From: an uncultured Eubacteriales bacterium
GTDB taxonomy: Bacteria; Bacillota; Clostridia; Oscillospirales; CAG-272
DNA: 64,000 nucleotides
Assembly: GCA_934378145.1 (NCBI GenBank)
Contig: CAKXXW010000005.1
Coordinates: 1 to 64,000, forward strand
Direction of reading: 5' to 3'
The notes beneath the pieces were generated by a model. That model was given only the letters and a program-made list of their open reading frames with translations, did not search any database and was not told the origin of the DNA. Below are positions 56,759 to 64,000 of this stretch, in pieces. A program made the position numbers and the translations under genes. The stretch's first letter is position 1, and each line of letters begins with the position of its first letter.

Positions 56759-57808
56759 ATGGTTACAGAAGAAAGCATCAAACAGTTCAGTGTACAGTGC
56801 GAGCATATTTTTGAGGAGACCCGCAAGGATATGATAGGTCAGAATGATGTCGTCGAAAACACGATAATCGCGCTTATCGCCGGCGGTAACATCCTGCTTG
56901 AGGGAGTCCCCGGAGTCGGAAAGACCCGACTCGTCAGAACGCTCAGCCGCGTTTTCGACCTTCCCTTCTCGCGTATTCAGTTCACCCCCGACCTTATGCC
57001 CGCCGATGTCACGGGTACAAACATAATCACGAAGGACGAGAACGGCAATTCGGCATTCCGCTTTGAACCGGGTCCGATATTCGCAAACCTCATCCTCGCC
57101 GATGAGATCAACCGTGCGACACCGAAAACACAGTCGGCTCTGCTTGAAGCGATGCAGGAGCATACCGTCACCGTTATGGGTGTTTCGAGGAAGATGAAAG
57201 AGCCTTTCTTCGTCCTCGCAACGCAGAACCCGATCGAGCAGGACGGTACATATCCGCTTCCCGAGGCTCAGATGGACCGTTTTATGTTCAAGCTCGTGGT
57301 CAACAACCCCTCGCTTGAGGAACTTAAAGGCATCGTCACGATGACCCAGCACACGATGGGCGAGGTCGCAAATGTTGCCTGCAACGCCGAGCAGCTTCTT
57401 GCCATGCGCGAAACGGCAAATCAGATACCAGTTGCGGATGAAGTTCTCAACTTCGCCATGACGCTTATCTCGGCAACTCACCCCGACAGCGAATGTGCAT
57501 CCGAAGCGGCGAAAAAATATGTCCGTCTCGGTTCCTCCCCCCGTGGAGGTCAGGCTCTCATCTCGGCAGCCAAGGTAAAGGCTCTCATGAACGGGCGCTT
57601 CAATGTTTCCTACTCCGATGTTGCCTCCCTTGCCTTCCCCGTACTCCGTCACCGTATGAAGATGAACTTCGAGGCGATCGCAGAGCGCGTATCCCCCGAT
57701 GCGGTCATCGCCATGATCCTTGACGAGGTCGCAAAAAAATGCAAGGTAAACCTTGACTTAAAGAAACCCGATAATGCCGATAACGGAGCTAAAAAGAAGA
57801 ATAAATGA
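56759..57808 (+). CDS. MoxR family AAA+ ATPase
   Basis: This 349-residue chaperone-like ATPase has Walker A GVPGVGKT (49-56), Walker B LILADEINRATPKTQSALLE, sensor 1 FVLATQNPIEQDGTYPLPEAQ and a C-terminal helical lid with RLGSSPRGGQALISAAK. MoxR proteins are thought to act with VWA-domain proteins on assembly or activation of envelope complexes. The start at 56759 (AAGGAAAGAG upstream) is preferred to the frame's earlier ATG at 56699, which would overlap the upstream gene. It overlaps the next gene by ATGA. Confidence 0.95.
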   Translation: MVTEESIKQFSVQCEHIFEETRKDMIGQNDVVENTIIALIAGGNILLEGVPGVGKTRLVRTLSRVFDLPFSRIQFTPDLMPADVTGTNIITKDENGNSAFRFEPGPIFANLILADEINRATPKTQSALLEAMQEHTVTVMGVSRKMKEPFFVLATQNPIEQDGTYPLPEAQMDRFMFKLVVNNPSLEELKGIVTMTQHTMGEVANVACNAEQLLAMRETANQIPVADEVLNFAMTLISATHPDSECASEAAKKYVRLGSSPRGGQALISAAKVKALMNGRFNVSYSDVASLAFPVLRHRMKMNFEAIAERVSPDAVIAMILDEVAKKCKVNLDLKKPDNADNGAKKKNK

Positions 57809-58704
57809 AAAGATCCTATTTGAACGACGAATTTTTCAGTCGGCTTGAATCTCTTGCGTTCAACCTTCGCAAGGATCTCGGCGGATTCTTCGGCGGCAAA
57901 CACCTCGTGACCACCTACGGTCAGACAGTGGAATTTGCCGACTACCGTGAATATATGCTCGGTGACGATATCCGCCGGATCGACTGGAATCTTTACAGCC
58001 GTTTCGAGAAGTATTTCATAAAGCTCTTTACCGACGAGCGCCAGATGCATGTCCATATCTATATCGACTGCTCCGGCTCGATGGGAAAAGTAAATCCCAA
58101 TAAGGGCGCATACGCGATAGCGGTCGCCGCAGCAATAGGATACCTTGCCATACACAATATGGATAAGGTATCCTATCACCTGATAAAAGGATCGAAAGCC
58201 GAAAATCCCTTCGGCACCATCGTCGGCAAACGCGCCTTCTTCCGCGCCATGACAACTCTTGAACAGATCGAATTCACCGACGAGGCGGATATCTCTTCCG
58301 CCATAGTCGGTGATCCGAATGTAGGGACGGGCGACGGTATGTCGGTCATAATCTCCGACTTCTTCTCCGACAACGACTGGAAAAAGGGTGTGGACTACCT
58401 CGTATATAAGAAAAATCAGGTCCTGCTCGCTCAGGTCTATTCTCCGGACGAGCTTGACCCCTCATATACCGACAGAGTACATCTTATAGACTCCGAATCC
58501 ACCGATATGGGGGATTCGAAAAATATGAAGATCCGGATCAACAAGTCAATGCAGCTCGCCTTCAGAGAGGCTGTTGCCGCCTTCCTTGCCGACATAAGTG
58601 ATTTCTGCAAGAGGCGTGATGCCGGATTTATTTCTCTGGATTGCGAAAAACCGATAGAAAATCAGTTGTTCTCCGAACTGCTGAAGCGAGGTACCGTGTC
58701 GTGA
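57805..58704 (+). CDS. DUF58 domain protein (VWA-like)
   Basis: The 299-residue protein is cytoplasmic. The DUF58 hallmark is YREYMLGDDIRRIDWNLYSR (about 48-70), followed by a VWA-like fold with the metal site IYIDCSGSMG (Asp88). It is the usual partner of MoxR. It is coupled at both ends: ATGA with moxR and GTGA with the next gene. No membrane span is seen. Confidence 0.93.
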   Translation: MKRSYLNDEFFSRLESLAFNLRKDLGGFFGGKHLVTTYGQTVEFADYREYMLGDDIRRIDWNLYSRFEKYFIKLFTDERQMHVHIYIDCSGSMGKVNPNKGAYAIAVAAAIGYLAIHNMDKVSYHLIKGSKAENPFGTIVGKRAFFRAMTTLEQIEFTDEADISSAIVGDPNVGTGDGMSVIISDFFSDNDWKKGVDYLVYKKNQVLLAQVYSPDELDPSYTDRVHLIDSESTDMGDSKNMKIRINKSMQLAFREAVAAFLADISDFCKRRDAGFISLDCEKPIENQLFSELLKRGTVS

Positions 58705-60740
58705 GACTTCTCATCCCCCTGGGGCTTCTCGGTCTGCTCGGAATCGTCGCGCTGATAATCATTTACATAATCAAACCGAATTTCCAGCAGAAACTTATCT
58801 CCAGCACCTTTATCTGGAGACTTAGCCTTAAATTCAAAAAACGCAAAATACCGATCAGCAGGCTGCGCAATATCCTGCTCGTGCTGTGCCAGATCCTTAT
58901 CATCGTAACGGCGTCGTTCATCCTCGCCAAATCGGTCGTGATGATAAAAGAACAGCTCGAAAATCCCGAATCGGTCATAATCATCGACTCTTCGGCAAGT
59001 ATGCGCACCGGATCGGAGGACATAAGCCGCTACGAGCGCGCCGTCAATGAGGCTATAAAGCAGGTCAATGCGACCTTTGACAAGGACGGAATCGTTTCGG
59101 TCATAATCGCCGACGACAAGAACACCTTCCTTGCCGAAAGAGCCTTCAAGGACAGCCGCGACAGGATCGTGAACGAGCTGAATGCACTCATCGATAAAGG
59201 AGAGGACGGCGAGCTTGGCTGCTCATATTCCTCCTCCGACATACAGGCTGCGGTAACTCTCTCCGACAGCATCCTCAGCGAGAATCCGGCGGCAAAGATA
59301 TTTGTATATACCGACAAAAACTACGCCAATGTCTCCGGAAATGTGACGCTTGTGAATGTCGCCGAAACCGAGGAATGGAACGCGGCTATCCTCAACGCCA
59401 CTGCGGAATACGAAGATAACTACTACACCTTCCGCGTCCAGATCGCCTGCTTCGGCAGGGACAGCAATGTCGATGTCGCTCTCGAAATATTCGGTGCGAA
59501 CGCCGAAAACAGCGAGGATATTTCCGCGGGAAGCGTAACGCTCAGCGAGCAGGTCTCCTGCGCCTCCGACCAGATCTACACCGTGATATTCAAGTACATC
59601 GAGGATGATCCCGACGATGAGATCGACAGTGTGAAAGAGTACGAAAAAAATCTTCCCGAAAACTGTATCCTTCACGCACTGACAAAGGAAGAGCGCGTCT
59701 TCTCGTATGAGTCGGTACATATAGGGATCGACAGCAATGATTCGATGATCCTCGACAACAACTTCGACATCTACGGCGGTATGAAGGAGCTTATAAAGAT
59801 CCAGTATTACAGCGCCGGAAAAGATCCCAACACGGGCAAAGAACTTCTGCCCAACCCGTTCTTCCAGGAAGTCCTTGCCGCCCTTGCGAAAGCATACGCC
59901 GGCAAATGGGATATCCAGATAACCGAGGTCAAAACAGGCAGCACCTACGCTACCGAAGGCTTCGATTTCTACATCTTCGAGCATACCATGCCCGAAACAT
60001 TGCCGACCGACGGCGTCGTGCTGCTGTCGGATATACAGACGGCTCCGAAAAACTCGGGACTGCAGATCGACGGTATCGTGGATATGAGCCGCAAGAGCGT
60101 ATTTCTCGCCGCCGATACGACAAATCCGATACTTCAGAACACAGAACCCACGAACATAACGGTCAGCCGTTATACAAAGGTCACATACGACGCGAATATG
60201 TACACCTCGCTCCTCTCTTACGCGGGCGATCCGATGCTCCTCGTAAGAAACGACAGCGAAGCCAAGGTCGCCGTAATGTGCTTCTCGCTCCACTATTCAA
60301 ATCTCCCTACTCTCATTGAATTCCCGCTCATGATGTACAATATGCTCGAATATTTCATCCCCGCAACGGTAAAAGGAAATTCATTCGAGACGCAACAGAA
60401 ATTCACCCTCAACTGCCGCGGAGATAAGCTCTCTGTCACCGGCTACAACACCGATCTCAGCTTCGAGGAGTTCCCCGCAGAGCTGACAATGACCGTCCCC
60501 GGGACCTACACGCTCAAGCAGACAACCTTCTCGGGAAAAGAAGTCGTGGAAAAGATCTATGTCAGAATGCCGATGGCGGAAAGCAATATCACCGCAAACG
60601 AGGACACGACGCTTGTCGGTCCTTACTATGAGATAGACGAGAGTGAATTTTACAACGATCTCTTGCTCTGGCTTGCCTGTGCCTTAGTTGCCCTGATAAT
60701 GCTTGAGTGGTATCTGCAACACAAAGAGAGCAGTATTTAA
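58701..60740 (+). CDS. BatA-like membrane protein with a VWA domain
   Basis: The 679-residue protein starts at GTG (58701), overlapping the DUF58 stop; an in-frame ATG 20 codons earlier lies inside the DUF58 gene. The N terminus, RLLIPLGLLGLLGIVALIII and a second span about 55-80, matches the BatA (aerotolerance regulator) N-terminal domain. A VWA domain follows with IIDSSASM (Asp96) as metal site. Large extracytoplasmic beta domains lead to a C-terminal span LLLWLACALVALIMLEWYL. It belongs to the MoxR-linked envelope complex. Its cellular function is not established. Confidence 0.85.
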   Translation: MRLLIPLGLLGLLGIVALIIIYIIKPNFQQKLISSTFIWRLSLKFKKRKIPISRLRNILLVLCQILIIVTASFILAKSVVMIKEQLENPESVIIIDSSASMRTGSEDISRYERAVNEAIKQVNATFDKDGIVSVIIADDKNTFLAERAFKDSRDRIVNELNALIDKGEDGELGCSYSSSDIQAAVTLSDSILSENPAAKIFVYTDKNYANVSGNVTLVNVAETEEWNAAILNATAEYEDNYYTFRVQIACFGRDSNVDVALEIFGANAENSEDISAGSVTLSEQVSCASDQIYTVIFKYIEDDPDDEIDSVKEYEKNLPENCILHALTKEERVFSYESVHIGIDSNDSMILDNNFDIYGGMKELIKIQYYSAGKDPNTGKELLPNPFFQEVLAALAKAYAGKWDIQITEVKTGSTYATEGFDFYIFEHTMPETLPTDGVVLLSDIQTAPKNSGLQIDGIVDMSRKSVFLAADTTNPILQNTEPTNITVSRYTKVTYDANMYTSLLSYAGDPMLLVRNDSEAKVAVMCFSLHYSNLPTLIEFPLMMYNMLEYFIPATVKGNSFETQQKFTLNCRGDKLSVTGYNTDLSFEEFPAELTMTVPGTYTLKQTTFSGKEVVEKIYVRMPMAESNITANEDTTLVGPYYEIDESEFYNDLLLWLACALVALIMLEWYLQHKESSI

Positions 60741-60752
60741 GGAGGGGCAACA

Positions 60753-63620
60753 ATGATAAAATTTACATTCTCTCACCCTTGGCTTCTTCTTGTATTCCTC
60801 TTCGGCGCCGGAATGACCCTGTTTCTCTATCTCAGGCTGTCGAAAAAGTACAGAAGAACACGAAACCGCGTCACTTCAATAGTTCTTCACATCATAGTAT
60901 TGGCTCTTGCCGTCCTTACAATGGCAGGTATGCTGATAAATGTTTCGATCCCGAATAAAGACAACCAGATAATACTTCTCGTCGATGTATCCGATACCTG
61001 CGAAAACTCCGCCGAACAGCGCAATGAGTTCATCGAGACCGTTCTCCGCATGGCGCAGTACGACGGGTACAGCATAGGGATCGTTACCTTCGGCTTCGAT
61101 CAGGTCTATGCCGTCGAGCTTACCGACCGGATAGATACGATAATGTCGAAATACGAGGCTGCCGCGCTTCCCGATGTGAGCGCGACCGACATCGCGTCGG
61201 CTGTCACCTACGCATCCGGACTGTTTACGAGCGATACGGCAAAGATAGTCATCGTCACCGACGGTAAGGAGACCGACAATTCGGTCGCCTCGGTCATCCG
61301 CACGGTCGCGGCTGCCGGCGTATCGGTAGATATCGCAAACATCACCTCTTCTTACGGCGACCACGATATGCAGATCATCGGCACCGTGATGCCCGATTAT
61401 CACATCTCCCCGGGAGTTGAATGTCCCGTGGCTGTGACGATCGATTCAAGGTTTGAAGGTCTTGCCACCGTCGAGCTTTTCGACAACGGAGTCTCGATCG
61501 AAAAGCAGAGCATAAATGTGGCCAAAGGCTCGCAGAACATCACCTTCCGTCACACCTTCAGCGGCTACGGACTTCATAACCTTACCTTCTCTCTCGTCTC
61601 GACCGAAGACACGGTCGACGAGAACAATATCTATCAGACATTTGTAAACCTCGATCACTTCAACAACATCCTGATACTTGAGCATAAGGACGGCGAGTCC
61701 GAAAGGCTCAAGAACTTCCTCTCGACAGAGGAAAACGATTACAATGTGACCGTAATGAACATCACGAGCGACGAAAATGTCCCCAAAACGCTTGAGGAGC
61801 TTCGCGCTTATGATCAGGTAATCCTCAACAATATTGCAAACGCCGATATGCCGTCGGGATTCGACGAGATACTTTATAAGTATGTCAATGAATGCGGAGG
61901 CGGACTCTTCACCGTGGGCGGCGCCGACGAAAATCCGGCGGCGACCGGCGAAAACGACAAGTACATCGCTCACTCCTACCGGCGCGACGATATGATGAAT
62001 ACCCTTTATCAGGAGCTTCTCCCCATTCAGGCGATAAACTATACGCCGCCTCTTGCGGTCATGATAATAATCGACCGCTCGGGATCCATGGGAGCGGAGG
62101 ACTCGGTCACCGGAAAGACCTACTACGACAGAGCGCTTGCCGGCGCATATGCCTGCCTTGACGCCATGTCGGAAAGGGACTACATCGGACTTATGACCCT
62201 TGACAGCAACTATGAGCTGGTTCTCGGAATGACCCCGCGTACCAATGAGGCAAAGATCGTAAAAGCTATAAACTACGCCCGCGATCTCGGTCCCTCCGGC
62301 TCGACCGTATTCACCGGAGCCATTGAGCGCGCGAGCCGCCAGCTGCTCAGCGTCGATGTCGCGAGAAGACATGTTATCCTTGTCACAGACGGTCAGGTAC
62401 CGAAGTCTCAGGAAGCCGAATACCTCAAAGACATCGAATTCTATCATGACAACTATCAGATAACCTACTCCGTCGTCGGAATAGGCGTTGCCGAAGGCAG
62501 CACCGCGGCGGAACAGATGGAAACAGCGTGCAAAAAAGGCGGCGGACGACTCCATGTCTTCACCGACGCAACGGAAACGACGACATTTATGCGCGAAGAC
62601 CTCAATGCGAAGAGCATAAAGGAAGTCAACTACGAGACCTTCTATCCCGCGGCACTTGATACTCTCTCTCCCCTTCTCGCCGGAGTCGGACTCCAGACGA
62701 CCGAGGGCGGGCAGGTTACAAACAAGATAGACTCGCCGCTTGACGGATTCTTCGGAGTAAAGGTCAAGTCGGATGCGCAGCTTGTGGTCAGCGGAGACTA
62801 CGGCGTGCCTATATACGCTCAGTGGAGCTTCGGTAAGGGTACCGTCGGCAGCTTTATGTGCGACCTCAACGGCACATGGTCATCGAACTTCTTCCCCGAC
62901 AGCAAAACGACCGAAACGGCGGGACAGCGCTTCATACTCAATGTTATAGCGGCGCTCCTTCCGACCGAGCCGATACGCCAGAACGAAATTTCCGTAAGCA
63001 TCAACCGCCAAAACTACACGAACCAGCTCAGCATCTTCACTGCCCTCGGCGAAGGCGAAAGGGTCATCGGAGAGATCCACAGCCTTTCCGATCCCAATGA
63101 GGCAGCGATAACCCTCGATCAGGTCACCGTTCCCGAGGAAGGCACCAAGCTTTCGTCCCTTCCCTTCTATGTTATCTCGGCGCTCGACGCCTCCAGCAAT
63201 TACAGCCGCTGCAGATTCATAATAAAGGAACCCGGCGTGTACGAGATAACGGTGAAAAAGGTCGACATCGACGGAAATGTCATCGCCGAATATACGACTC
63301 ATACAGACCTTCATTTCTCGGATGAATACCTCACGGATCTTGAAGTCACCGACCTTGAAAGAGCCGAAAATCTCACTTTGATTGCAAAGCAGGGCAACGG
63401 CGTTCTCATCGCCGACCTTGAGGACCCGATAGAAATATTCGCCGGCTTTGTAACATCAATAGAAAAGACCTATGACCCGCGCTACCTCTTCATGATCCTT
63501 GCCATCGTACTGTTCGTAACCGATGTGGCGATACGCAAGTTCAGATTCAAGTGGCCGCACGAGATCATACGCGCAAAGCGTGAAAAAGCATCCTCGAAGA
63601 AAGGAGGATCCGAAAAATGA
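60753..63620 (+). CDS. Membrane protein with two VWA domains and a GATase-like domain
   Basis: The 955-residue protein has two N-terminal spans (about 8-25 and 42-62) and VWA 1 with the metal motif DVSDT (Asp78). A beta domain and a class I glutamine-amidotransferase-like fold follow (about 300-420, NNILILEHKDGESERLKNF and GGGLFTVGG, without the catalytic Cys). VWA 2 has IIIDRSGSMG (Asp441). Further beta domains and a C-terminal span YLFMILAIVLFVTDVAI end in a basic tail. Such proteins accompany MoxR and DUF58. GGAGGGG precedes the start. The stop overlaps the next start (ATGA). Confidence 0.88.
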   Translation: MIKFTFSHPWLLLVFLFGAGMTLFLYLRLSKKYRRTRNRVTSIVLHIIVLALAVLTMAGMLINVSIPNKDNQIILLVDVSDTCENSAEQRNEFIETVLRMAQYDGYSIGIVTFGFDQVYAVELTDRIDTIMSKYEAAALPDVSATDIASAVTYASGLFTSDTAKIVIVTDGKETDNSVASVIRTVAAAGVSVDIANITSSYGDHDMQIIGTVMPDYHISPGVECPVAVTIDSRFEGLATVELFDNGVSIEKQSINVAKGSQNITFRHTFSGYGLHNLTFSLVSTEDTVDENNIYQTFVNLDHFNNILILEHKDGESERLKNFLSTEENDYNVTVMNITSDENVPKTLEELRAYDQVILNNIANADMPSGFDEILYKYVNECGGGLFTVGGADENPAATGENDKYIAHSYRRDDMMNTLYQELLPIQAINYTPPLAVMIIIDRSGSMGAEDSVTGKTYYDRALAGAYACLDAMSERDYIGLMTLDSNYELVLGMTPRTNEAKIVKAINYARDLGPSGSTVFTGAIERASRQLLSVDVARRHVILVTDGQVPKSQEAEYLKDIEFYHDNYQITYSVVGIGVAEGSTAAEQMETACKKGGGRLHVFTDATETTTFMREDLNAKSIKEVNYETFYPAALDTLSPLLAGVGLQTTEGGQVTNKIDSPLDGFFGVKVKSDAQLVVSGDYGVPIYAQWSFGKGTVGSFMCDLNGTWSSNFFPDSKTTETAGQRFILNVIAALLPTEPIRQNEISVSINRQNYTNQLSIFTALGEGERVIGEIHSLSDPNEAAITLDQVTVPEEGTKLSSLPFYVISALDASSNYSRCRFIIKEPGVYEITVKKVDIDGNVIAEYTTHTDLHFSDEYLTDLEVTDLERAENLTLIAKQGNGVLIADLEDPIEIFAGFVTSIEKTYDPRYLFMILAIVLFVTDVAIRKFRFKWPHEIIRAKREKASSKKGGSEK

Positions 63621-64000
63621 AACGCATTGCATTACCCGCCGCAGTGACGGCTGTGATCCTCCTCTTCCTTCTCAGCTTCGCCTCCTGCGCAAAAGAACTC
63701 GGGATCCCCTCCGGACTTTCGGTCGACATTGACAATGTCCTCACATGGGAACCCACCGACGGTGCGAAAAACTACACGGTAAAGATAAAAAATTCCGCCG
63801 GCGAAGAAACCGAAAGCAAAAAAACAAGAAAGCTCAGCTACTCCCTCGCAAGCCTCACCGAAGGCGACTACGAAATAAGCGTCCGCGCGTTCGGAAACAC
63901 CGATGAAGATGTATCCGAATGGTCGGAGGTGCTGAAATTCCACCGCGATTACGAGTCGGGTTGCATTTACGAACCCATAAACAACAACTCGGAATACGCG
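63617..64000 (+). CDS. FN3-like lipoprotein, cut by the window end
   Basis: The first 128 residues are present and the frame is open at the edge. The lipoprotein signal is TAVILLFLLSFASC (lipid on Cys24). The next 80 residues form an FN3-like unit: LTWEPTDGAKNYTVKI, then GDYEISVRAFG. This closely resembles the FN3-like units of the giant LRR protein. AAGGAGG lies upstream inside the preceding gene. It is part of the MoxR operon by ATGA overlap. The remaining domains are unknown. Confidence 0.85.
   Translation, partial: MKRIALPAAVTAVILLFLLSFASCAKELGIPSGLSVDIDNVLTWEPTDGAKNYTVKIKNSAGEETESKKTRKLSYSLASLTEGDYEISVRAFGNTDEDVSEWSEVLKFHRDYESGCIYEPINNNSEYA

Noticed and set aside
60753..63620. Active glutamine amidotransferase in the VWA protein.
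   Set aside because: The fold-like segment lacks a nucleophilic Cys in a G-x-C-x-G context, so only a structural resemblance is claimed.

Overview
The window reads as chromosome of an uncultured gut-type Clostridia (Bacillota). The grounds are: several sigma-A promoters matching the consensus almost perfectly (TTGACA, 17 bp, TATAAT), strong AGGAGG-type ribosome binding sites, a type III glutamine synthetase next to an ANTAR regulator, lipoproteins with InlB B-repeats and BspA-type leucine-rich repeats (LRR), and moderately high GC with tightly packed, often overlapping genes. No rRNA, tRNA, CRISPR array, phage or complete insertion sequence was seen. The only mobile-looking DNA is a pair of inverted palindromic repeats beside a DUF559 gene at the left end.

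Layout. (1) 1-678: repeats and a DUF559 endonuclease-like gene (-). (2) 765-9340 (+): a compact type IV pilus operon (pilin, minor pilin-like protein, PilM-like, prepilin peptidase, PilC, PilB), followed by a 900-residue protein resembling GTPase-associated protein 1. (3) 9399-10699 (-): nitroreductase and GNAT pair. (4) 10800-17325 (-): ANTAR regulator, pyrG, purB, purA, guaA. (5) 17326-19824: divergent regulatory region with an attenuator-like leader, then glutamine synthetase III (+). (6) 19818-21250 (-): marR with two GNAT genes. (7) 21361-25821 (-): gpsA, an ASCH-SDR fusion, an FAD-dependent oxidoreductase and ogt, joined by ATGA overlaps. (8) 25946-44786 (-): a 19-kb operon of a B-repeat lipoprotein, an oligopeptide-binding protein, OppB/C/D/F, a small membrane protein, a 2322-residue subtilase with LRRs and a BspA-like lipoprotein. 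(9) 44787-46116: 1.3 kb without credible genes. (10) 46180-55374 (+): one 3064-residue BspA-like lipoprotein. (11) 55642-64000 (+): a MoxR / DUF58 / BatA / VWA operon that runs into a truncated lipoprotein gene.

How the parts may work together. Sections 4 and 5 group nitrogen assimilation: GlnN makes glutamine, and PyrG and GuaA spend it. PurA and PurB bring in aspartate nitrogen. The ANTAR protein is a candidate RNA-binding regulator of the attenuator in the glnN leader. Section 8 couples a surface protease and adhesive LRR proteins to peptide import, which suggests capture, cleavage and uptake of host or dietary protein. Sections 8, 10 and 11 share B-repeat, LRR and FN3-like modules, so roughly 38 kb of the window is devoted to the cell envelope.

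The most notable points are the glnN attenuator geometry with a pseudo-receiver ANTAR protein, the protease/Opp/LRR operon, the tandem ~104-residue super-repeats in the giant LRR protein, the B-repeat graft in the MoxR operon, and an ASCH-SDR fusion that keeps an internal start site. All functions are inferred from sequence pattern; no database search was run.
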